Below, one piece after another: positions 54,950 through 64,000 of a stretch of DNA of 64,000 bases (the stretch's first letter is position 1; the number at the start of each line of letters is the position of its first letter). Under the pieces are notes generated by a model that ran no database searches, was not told the DNA's origin, and worked only from the letters and a program-made list of their open reading frames with translations. The stretch covers positions 15,376,001 through 15,440,000 of the forward strand of contig OY992838.1 in assembly GCA_963921425.1 (NCBI GenBank), given 5' to 3'. This stretch comes from Dryas octopetala (lineage: Eukaryota > Streptophyta > Magnoliopsida > Rosales > Rosaceae). The position numbers were made by a program, and so were the translations under genes.

Positions 54950-56457
54950 CTTGTAGTTAAATGTGCTTCATTGTTTAAGTTTATTTTATTTGGTTAAGTA
55001 GTTTTTCTTTTAAAGAAAATAACCACTTTGAAAGGTCTTAACATTATTTGTCACACTCTCTTTGATATTCAAAAAGGTTCTTGCATAACATGAGTCATGT
55101 CAATAAGCATAATCCCTCATTCTTGTCAAATGTTAGCCTTGAGATTTTTTTTCTATTTAACACTTTGTCATAGTCAATCAAACTTGTTAAATGCTTTTCA
55201 AAGACAATTTGTTTGAGGATGCAATTTAGCCTTTCAATATAATTACTACTTTTTGACCCATCTTCAGCTAAACTTTCCTCATTTGAACAAATGTGCACCA
55301 TACAAAAATAACAAAAAAAAAAGAAGTGTGACCAAAGAAGTCACGGCCTAGGGAGAAATAAGGTGTTTTTATGGTGTTCTAGGGTAAAGAGTCGCAAAAT
55401 TGGACCAAATCATTGCACTTAACTTGGGATGTGCCTAAACAAAACAAATGAAAATAATTTTCTCATAGCCATTGTCATGAGTTGAAAAACTTTGCTTTCA
55501 AGATTTGTTCCCAAATTAGAAATTCTCTTGAGTGGTTAAATTCTAATCTCTTTTTGTGGATGAAACTTATTCAACCTCTTTGGTTGTCTTTGACATTGTT
55601 TTTCCATCTTGAACAAGTCTTGAATGCTAGCATTGACCTCCCTATTTCCCAAATACGCTTATTTTCTTGCACAAAATTTTGCAATTTTCATTTTCCATAT
55701 CTATTAGAGTGTTGACTTTGATGGTTAATTCTTTTCAATTGTGTTTGTTGTTTTGTCAAATTTTTTTTAAAGATAAAATTCCTGAAGCACATCTAACTCA
55801 TAGATTTATTCCTTGTGTGTCATTGCTTCCAACTCTTCTAGGATTCCTCTATCTTTTCGTCAAATTCCATGACTGCTTTATGTCCCAGTTCTGTTCTGTA
55901 CGAACTTTGTCCATTTTGACTAGTCTGCAGTCGTCACATATAGTCATTTTAACACAACCATTCAGCTCTTTGGGTTACTGTTCATTAAAGGGCATTTCAA
56001 TCTTTTTTGCATGCCTATTTTCTTCTCTAGCTGCCCCTCATATTATATGTCTATATTCTGCAAGCCCGGTACAGAGACGCTGCTACTGCTGCTGCCGGTT
56101 ATCAGTCCTAGGGGGAGTTCGAATTTAGGGGGAGTTAGAACTTAGGGGGAGTTAGTCTTTTGTGGAAGTTACTTTTTAAGCATGTAATTTTCTCTTGAAT
56201 ATTTCTCCAACTTTCTGTGCTCTTTAACTTCACTCCTATTTTTTATGCATGTCCTTTTGTCTTTCCATGACAAAAAGGGGGAGAATGTATTTGTTTACTC
56301 TACATTGCATGCTGTGTTGGTTGCTGTACTATCATATTTTGTGTTGTGCAAGTACTTCTTCTTGCAGGTACATTATAACATAGTGTTGGGCTGAGTGTTG
56401 AGAGTCTTGTGAGGTGAATGGGTTGATGTTTTCTCAAGGAAAGCCAAAGGGGGAGAT
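54950..56457 (+). other. Element 2, post-pol region and polypurine tracts
   Basis: About 1.5 kb between RNase H and the 3' LTR, where SIRE-type elements may carry an envelope-like frame; no convincing protein is visible here. Near the end AGGGGGAGTT-type motifs repeat three times (56108-56160), followed by AAAAAGGGGGAGAATG (about 56272) and the final tract AAGCCAAAGGGGGAGA next to the LTR. Repeated purine tracts of this kind are a known SIRE-lineage trait. Confidence 0.75.
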
Positions 56458-58122
56458 TGTTAGTTTCTAGGATTTGTTATATTGGCTATTTTCCTTGTCA
56501 AAACCATTGTATTTATTTTTATTTAATCACTCACAAGCTCTAGGCTAGATTAAGGACAAGATCAAGTGTATTGAAGAAGTCAAGAATGAACAAAGACTCA
56601 AGGTATACTGCACTTCATTCATTTCATGAAAATAACAGTTTTTTGTCTATTTGACTAGTCATTCACTGAACATAAAGAACAATGTTTTTCACGTACAGTG
56701 GTTGATACTTAAGTCACAGTCACTACAATGGGGCCATTTCGGGTTTTTCTTTTAAAGCTCATTTCATTGAAAGCCCATGTTCTGTTTTTTACTAAACATG
56801 CATGTGCATTGCACATGGCTTGGTTCCCCTACTGTATCAATCAGATCTAATTGCTTCTTTGCCATTCACGCCACACACCTACACACATCAGCACTATTCA
56901 TCATCTTCCCCATTTCTGATTTTTGCAAAATAAAGCAAAATTCCTTTTTACAGCTCCTCATTCCTATCCTTAGTAATACTAGGATACCCCTCTAGGACAA
57001 AGAGAATATGCCCCTCATTCGTCTCTTGTGGACAGCCATTGATTGGCTTCCACGTGGCTCGGGCAAACATGAAAGTTGTGTGTGTGTGTACGGGTATATT
57101 ATGTATTCTGTTCAGATCTTTTCGGGTGTGTCTATGAGCATTTTGTGTGGGTATTTTTATGTTTCATGCCTGGGTATTTTTCAGGGTGAGTGCTCAATTT
57201 TATCAAGTCAGAAAATGTTCATTTAATTCTTCAAAATCAAAAAGATTTTCTGAACTTGTTTGTTTCATCTAAAATTCTAAATGGGTTTGAGTGTTTAAAT
57301 CTTTTCATATATTCTTCAAACACATTCATTTTAGATTTTAGTTGAAGGATTCAATATCAACCTTTTCATGCCTCTAGCTTGAGAAGGTTGATCTTCTTTT
57401 TCAGAATCCAACATTGGCATATCATGTTCATACATTGATGAATCTACTGGGCTTGGTGCGAATTGGTGCCATGGGTTGATGAGCTTAGAGTTGGACCTGC
57501 CTTCTTCATGAATGACCGATTGCCTTGCTTATGGAAGTTGCACAAAGGGGTAAGAAAGCTGCCACTTAGTTTAGGACTTAGTGATTGAGCTTGTGTGCTG
57601 TATGCTCCCTTTGTATTGAACCTCCTCTATGGTGGATTGCCCGGTCAGCTGAAAAAGACCCCCAGTTTTTACCCTTTATGGTTTTTCTGGGTGAACATCT
57701 TGTGTGCATTCGTCTTCCCTTTTTGTGTTGTTATGCTTACTGACTCACTCAACTTTTAAACACAAATCTGTACTGTAGCTATATGCTTGAAATTGATATA
57801 TGACTTATATAACTGTCTAGCTAATCACACACCACTGTAGTTGTGAATAACACTGGGATGCCTACTGTGATGGGTCCTCTGAGTGTATAGGATGTCACTT
57901 GATCCTTTGGTGTGTTTGATTTGTGTTGTTTACAAAAGTGATTATTGGTTTTTAGAAGTCAATCTGGAGTTTCATATTTTCGTTACTGAATCGTCTGAGT
58001 TGTGTTTGTTTGACTAGTTCCTGAATGATCACATAAATCAAAAATTAGGGTCCGATCACTGAAAGTGAAATTAATCAAGTTTATTAAGTGAATAGATCTA
58101 GATCACCTAAATTAAACGTTCA
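56458..58122 (+). repeat. 3' LTR of element 2, 1665 bp
   Basis: TGTTAGTTTCTAGG to AAACGTTCA, followed directly by CTATC and the rest of the element 1 gag region. Confidence 0.93.
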
Positions 58123-61100
58123 CTATCTTCCTCACAATTTGCACACATACAACATTGTGTCACGGCTAGGCAAGCTTGGAACAAGCTTAGGGTTGTTCAT
58201 GAAGGGGACAAACAAGTTAGGTCACTTAAGCTTCAAATGGTACATGCCAAATTTGAAGAAATTAGAATGAAAGAGTCCGAGTCATTCTCCGAGTTCTATG
58301 AAAGGTTGGAAGCCCTCACAAATGAAGCCATGTCCTTAGGTAAACCATATGAGGAGTCTACCATTGTCCAAAAGGTTCTTAGATCTCTACCTAAGAGATT
58401 TCAATCTAAGAAACATGCAATACAAGAAGTCCAAAATTTGGATGAACTCAAAATTGGTAAATTGGTAGGAAAGCTTAAAATTTTGAGATGGAGCTTGAAA
58501 TGGATGAAAGGGACAGCAAGAAGTCAAAGGATATTGCTTTGTAAAGTGTCAAAGAAATGAGTGAAAACTTGAGTGAAAAATCATCTATGTCCGATGATGA
58601 GGTTGCCCTTTTTGTCAAAAGATTTAAGCGAATTCTTAGAAATAAAGGGAGAGAAGCTAGGACTAGTGGTAACAACTTGAAGGAGTTCAAATTCAAACCT
58701 CAAGAAGAGAATTCATTTGAGAGAAAACAAGAGAGGAAGTCTAACTTTAAGAAAGGAAGAACAACCAAGAGAGATGTGAAATGTTACACTTGTGGTGGAA
58801 TAGGTCACATAGCAATTGAATGTGCAAATAATAGAAAGAATTATTCTTCAAGTAAGAATAAAGCCATGAAAATCACTTGGAGTGATAGTGAGAGTGAGGA
58901 CTCAAATGATTGTGAGTCTTCTTCCGACATTGAGGGTGATGAAGTTGCATTTGTTGCATCAATCAAGGAGATTGAACAAGTTGATGGTGGGTCTGACTCA
59001 GAATCTGCTCCTGATGATGAGTCTTACACTGCACTCTGTGATAAGTATGACTTACTTTTCACCGAAACTCTTAGCATAAAAGAAGAAAATCAGAAACTAA
59101 AGAATGCTAAATTGAAATTGTGTGAGAAGATTGAGTCATTAGCGAGTGAATTAGAAAGTGTGGCTATCTTGAAACAAAATTTTGAGAGTCAAGTCAAAGT
59201 GCTCAAGGAGAGCAACATCTACTTTAAATCTTTGAATGAGAAACTTCAAAAAGAAGTACATGATGCAAATGAGAGCATTGTTGAGCTCACCATTGGGGCT
59301 GAAAAGGTTGATAGGATGCTTAGGATTGGAAAACATCATGGGGACAAGACCGGTTTGGGTTTTAGTGAAAATAGTCCTAGTGTATCCAACACAAAGACCA
59401 TTTTTGTCAAATCAAAATCTGATCATGGTGTCAAAAAGGGTCTAGGTTTCATTGACATTGGTCAAAATGCATCTCATTCTAAGTCAAGTCAAGCTACACC
59501 AAGTGTCACACAAATTGATTGTTCTACTTCACATAGAAAAACAAGGTTTGTCCCGGTTTGTCATTATTGTCATGCCAAGGGTCACATTAGACCAAATTGC
59601 AACAAACTTAGAGGAAATAAATCAAGTGAACCAAAGAGAAATATTTCTCTACAAAAGCAAGTGAACAATCTACTCAACGAGGTAACCAAAATTGCCTTAC
59701 TTGTCACCCCACTTCCCAAAAATAAGTCAAGTTCACATCAAAGATGGGTTGTGAAGAGCTCCACTAAATGTCTAGTAACCTTGAACGCTTTTTCAGCCAC
59801 TAAGAGGAACATTTGGTACCTAGATAGTGGGTGTTCCAAACATATGACCGGAAATAAAGAGGTCTTTACCTCACTTGCTCCTTATGATGGTGGTAGTGTG
59901 ACTTTTGGAGGAGGAGAGAAGTCCTATGTGAGTGGAAAAGGGGTTGTACACATTCCCGGTATACCTGAATTGAAAAATATAAGATTTGTTGATGGGCTGA
60001 ATTCTAATTTGCTTAGTATTAGCTAACTATTGTGATGAATGGGGTGGTGAAGTGTGTATGTCCAAGAGTGGATGTAGAATTGTTGACTTCCAAGGAAGGG
60101 AGATCTTGAATGCCCCTAGGTCTAGGGATGATTGCTATGTATTTGATGGAAATGTTAGAAAAATTGAGAATACTTGCAATAGAGCTATTGATGACACTAG
60201 CTCTCTTTGGCATTAAAGACTTGGTCACATTAATGTTCATGACCTTTACAAGTTGTCTAAGCATGAGGTTGTTAGAGGTCTACCAAAGATAGGAAAGCCC
60301 GAAACTTTTATTTGTGGTCCATGTCAAATGGGGAAACAAACTAAAGAACCACACAAAAAGGTCAAAGACATAGGCACCTCTAGGAAAACTTGAACTAATT
60401 CACTTGGATTTAGTTGGTCTTGTCCAAACCTTGTCAATAAGTGGAAAGAAATACATTCTAGTCATGGTAGATGATTTTTCTAGGTACACTTGGATGTCAT
60501 TTCTAAAGGACAAGTTGGAGGCCTTTCATCATTTTCTCAAGATTGTGAAACTGCTAAAAAGTGAAGGTATGTCAAGGCTGTCAACCCTGTCCAGAATTAG
60601 ATCAGACCATGGAACTGAGTTCGAAAACTCTTAATTCGATGAGTTTTGTTGTCAAATGAGCATCAAACATGAATTCTCAGCTCCTATAACACCCCAACAA
60701 AATGGAATTGTTGAGAGGAAGAATAGGGTTTTGATTGAGATGGCAAGAGTGATATTGAATAGCAAAAATCTTGCAAAACACTTCTTGGCTGAGGCGGTCA
60801 ACACAACATGTTACATCATTAATAGAGTCTACCTTAGGTCGGGAACCAAAAAGACTCCCTATGAACTGTGGAAGGGTAGGAAACCCAAGGTTACACACTT
60901 TAGAGTGTTTGGGAGTGCATGCTACATCCTTAGGGATAGAGAACATTTGGGGAAATTTGATTCTAAGAGTGATGAGGGTCTGTTTTTAGGCTATTCATCC
61001 AACAGTAAAGCTTTCAGAGTTTTCAATCTGCAAACAAATTCTATGATGGAGTCCATAAATGTGAAAATAGATGATCATGATGCATCTATTGAAATGGCTG

Positions 61101-64000
61101 CAGATAAGGATGAATTGTTCCCTTAATCTGATCCTAAAGAGGATAATTTGGTTAAAGGAGAGTCCAAGTCAGGCAGTGATGAACTTACTGATGACTCAAA
61201 AAATGTTGAGTTTGATAAGTCAGAGAGCGAACAAAATGACAAAACCTTGAGTGACAGATCTGAAAAACCAAGATGGGTGAGGTGTAACCATGGTGAAGAT
61301 GTAATTCTAGGTCCTTTAGACCAGCCAGTTAGGACTAGAAAACAAATGGCAAATGAACTTGCTCATGTGTGCTATGTGTCCATTGTTGAACCTAAAAATG
61401 TCAAAGAAGCACTCAATCATAAGGAATGGGTGAGTGCAATGCATGAGGAATTGAACCAATTTAAGAGAAACCAAGTGTGGACTCTTGTAGAAAGACCAGC
61501 CAACACAAATGTCATTGGAACCAAATGGATCTTCAAAAATAAATTTGATGAATTTGGGAATGTAGTTAGAAACCAGGCTAGGCTTGTCGCTCAAGGGTAC
61601 TCTCAATTAGAGGGTATTGATTTTGATGAGACTTTTGCACCCGTTGTTAGACTTAAGTCCGTTAGGTTACTTTTCTTAAGTTCAAATTGTATCAAATGGA
61701 TGTTAAAACGGCATTTTTAAATGGTTACTTGAATGAGGAAGTTTTTGTGGAACAACCAAAAGGTCTTGAGGATCCTCACATGAGAGATGGTGTTTATAAA
61801 TTGAGGAAAGCCTTGTATGGGCTGAAGCAAGCTCCAAGAGCTTGGTATGAGAGACTCTCTCATCACTTGTTGTCGAATGGGTATCAAAGAGGGTCAGTTG
61901 ACAAGACCCTATTTGTAAAAAGGTTAAAAAGGATGTCTTGATTGCTCAAGTTTATGTGGATGATATTGTCTTTTTAGGGCTGCAAGTTAAGCAAGTAGAT
62001 AGTGAGATATTTATCTCCCAATCTAAGTATGCTAGAAACTTGGTCAAAAAGTTTGGGCTTGAGTCTTCCAATGTGACTACTACTCCAATGAGTAAAAGCT
62101 CCAAACTTCATAAGGATCCAAGTGGTAAGCAAGTGGACCAAACCTTGTATAGAAGCATGATAGGAAATCTCCTCTACCTCACGACTAGTAGACCGGACAT
62201 ATCGTTTGCGGTAGGAGTGTGTGCTAGGTTCCAAAGTGATCCCAAAGAATCTCATTTGTTTGCAACAAAAAGGATAATCAAATATGTATGTGGGACTCTT
62301 GACTATGGGTTGTGGTATACTCATGACACCAACACTAAATTGGTTGGATTTAGTGACTCCGATTGGGCTGGGTGTAGTGATGATTTGAAGAGCACCTCGG
62401 GTGGTGCTTTCTATGTTGGGAATAACTTGGTGTCTTGGCATAGCAAGAAGCAGAATTCTGTCTCTTTGTCGACTGCTGAAGCTGAATACATTGCAGCAGG
62501 GAGTTGTTGTACACAACTCATTTGGATGAGACAAATGTTAGCCGATTATGGAACTGATGAGAAAACATTTCTCATCTATTGTGATAACATGAGTGCTATA
62601 GATATCTCCAAGAACCCGGTGCAACATACTAGAACTAAGCATATTGACATATAACATCATTTCATTAGAGATCTTGTGGAGAGTGGAACTCTTACTTTGA
62701 CTTTTGTTCCTTCCGAACAACAACTTGCAGACATCTTTACAAAAGCTCTAGAGAATCCAAAGCACATTAGTCTTCGGAAGTCAATTGGCATTTGTACACA
62801 TGCATGATTCTTTGTAGTTAAATGTGCTTCATTGTTTCAGTTTCTTTTATTTGGTTAACTAGTTTTTTATTAAAAAAAAATAACCATTTTGAAAGGTCTT
62901 AACATTACTTGTCACACTCTCTTTGATATTCAAAAAGGTTCTTGCATCACATGTGTCATGTCAATAAGAATAATCCTTTCTTCTTGTCCAATGTTAGCTT
63001 TGAGGTCTCTTTCTATTTAATAGTTTGTCATGGTCAATCAAACTTGTTAAATGCTTTTCAAAGACAATTTGTTTGAGGATGCAATTTAGTCTTTCAATAT
63101 AATTCCTCCTTTGTGACCCATCTTAAGCTAAGTTTTTCTCATTTGAACAAATGTGCACCATACAAAAATAACAAAAAAAGGAAGTGTAACCAAAGAAGTC
63201 ACGGCCCTAGGGAGAAATAAGGTGTTTTTATGGTGTTCTAGGGTAAAGAGTCGCAAAATTGGACCAAATCATTGCACTTATTTTGGGATGTGCCTAAACA
63301 AAACAAATGAAAATAATTTTCTCATAGCCATTGTCATGAGTTGAAAAACTTTATTTTCAAGATTTGTTCCCAAAGTAGAAATTCTCTTGAGTGATCAAAT
63401 TCTAATCTCTTGTTGTGGATGAAACTTATTCAACCTCTTTGGTTGTCTTTGACATTGTTTTTTCATCTAGAACAAGTCTTGAATGCTAGCATTGACCTCC
63501 CTATATCCCAAATATGCTTATTTTCTTGCACAAGATTTTGCAATTTTCATTTTCCATATCTATTAGAGTGTTGACATTGGTGGTTAATTCATTTCAATTG
63601 TTATTGTTGTTTTTGTCAAAATAAAATCCCTGAAGCACATCTAACTCATAAATTTTTTCTTGTGTGTCATTGCTTCCAACTCTTCCAGGATTCCTCTATC
63701 TTTTCGTCAAATTCCATGACTGTTTTATGTCCCAGTTCTGTCTTGTACGAACTTTGTCCCTTTTGACTGGTCTACTACAGTCACACAGAGTCAATTTCAC
63801 AGGGTCATTCTGCACCTTGGATTACTGTTTATTAAGGGCTTTTCGGACATTTTTCTCATTTTTTATCTCTAGCAGCCCTTATAGTGCACGCGCCCCTCTT
63901 TTTCTTCCTTCAAATCCCTAACATTTCAGAACCTTCATCAGTTTCTCCAGTGGCAGCATGTTCAGCCGCGCTTCAGCCTGTAGATGACTTTGAACTTGCC
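58123..64000 (+). mobile_element. Element 1, internal region, right part; continues past window
   Basis: Resumes gag at the second CTATC copy, then pol (about 59.8-62.8 kb) with the same protease, integrase, reverse transcriptase and RNase H blocks as element 2, and about 1.2 kb of post-pol sequence. The 3' LTR is outside the window. It is more worn than element 2, with on the order of ten breaks. Coding parts remain very similar to element 2, so both belong to one recently active subfamily. Confidence 0.9.

Larger units (their letters stand above)
48163..58122 (+). mobile_element. Copia element 2 (SIRE/Maximus-like), 9960 bp, nested in element 1
   Basis: A structurally complete fossil: LTRs 48163-49820 and 56458-58122, primer site, gag (about 49.9-51.8 kb), pol (about 51.85-54.95 kb), a long non-coding 3' region and a polypurine tract. 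Gag has two zinc-knuckle-like motifs (CYTCGGIGHIAIEC and CHYCHVKDHIRPNC) and an acidic coiled middle. Pol has protease (WYLDSGCSKHM), integrase (HQRLGHINVHDLYKL), reverse transcriptase (YVDDIVFGS) and RNase H ([12 protein letters not shown]) in copia order. Target duplication CTATC lies at 48158-48162 and 58123-58127. The LTRs differ by roughly 25 to 30 sites by eye, so it is young, probably around or under a million years at usual plant rates. It looks lightly broken, with about two or three breaks. Confidence 0.93.

Noticed and set aside
55667-56128. Possible envelope-like frame after pol in element 2
   Set aside because: It has hydrophobic stretches but no clear signal peptide, coiled coil or similarity, and it is not kept in element 1.
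1-64000. tRNA, rRNA, CRISPR array or bacterial-type operon
   Set aside because: None seen; the only tRNA-like words are the 12-base primer sites of the copia elements.

Overview
The window is plant nuclear DNA from a eudicot. It carries TIR-NB-ARC-LRR (TNL) immune-receptor genes, a class absent from grasses, with short phase-consistent introns, plus copia retrotransposons primed by initiator-Met tRNA and many Mutator-like (MULE) elements. The style of the TNLs and of the flanking repeats suggests a woody rosid, perhaps Rosaceae; that is inference, not something the sequence proves.

Region 1 (1-45.4 kb) is a TNL cluster with three related copies. TNL-A (minus strand, 1-13643, running off the left edge) is broken: its TIR exon has lost its 3' end and splice donor, and its NB-ARC exon has a 1-base deletion just after MHD. 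TNL-B (plus strand, 24100-34516) is the only copy that reads through, giving a predicted 1195-residue TIR-NB-ARC-LRR-C-JID protein in four exons with a 6.6 kb first intron. TNL-C (minus strand, 38234-43623) is a close copy of TNL-A with several frameshifts and stops, a solo LTR in one exon and no TIR exon in the window. A and B lie head to head as the arms of a large inverted duplication (inner arm ends near 15929 and 22456, spacer about 6.5 kb). B and C lie tail to tail.

Comparing the two arms, and A with C, gives empty sites for many later insertions: foldback elements at 13927-15108 and 27088-27953, a MULE-like element at 23098-23644 with a 10-base target duplication, and the solo LTR at 39360-39897 with target duplication CATCT. 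A further MULE-like element lies at 28669-29348 with a 9-base duplication. The A-type C-terminus carries three post-LRR (C-JID-like) modules on separate exons. B keeps the first, has a shortened second carrying a patch copied from its own exon 4, and appears not to reach the third.

Region 2 (45.4-64 kb) has no working host gene. A MULE-like end (about 45515) is followed by a fragment of a DELLA (GRAS-family gibberellin repressor) gene at 45880-46184, cut off by the 5' LTR of a SIRE/Maximus-like copia element (element 1, 46185 to beyond 64000). A second, younger element of the same family (element 2, 48163-58122) sits inside the gag region of element 1, flanked by an exact CTATC duplication. 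Both are fossils: element 2 is structurally complete with few breaks, and element 1 is more worn.

As a working system, the window offers one candidate receptor (TNL-B), one possible TIR-only product (TNL-A exon 1), and a record of duplication, decay and transposon insertion. Exon limits come from splice-site and phase reasoning by eye and from comparing the three copies.
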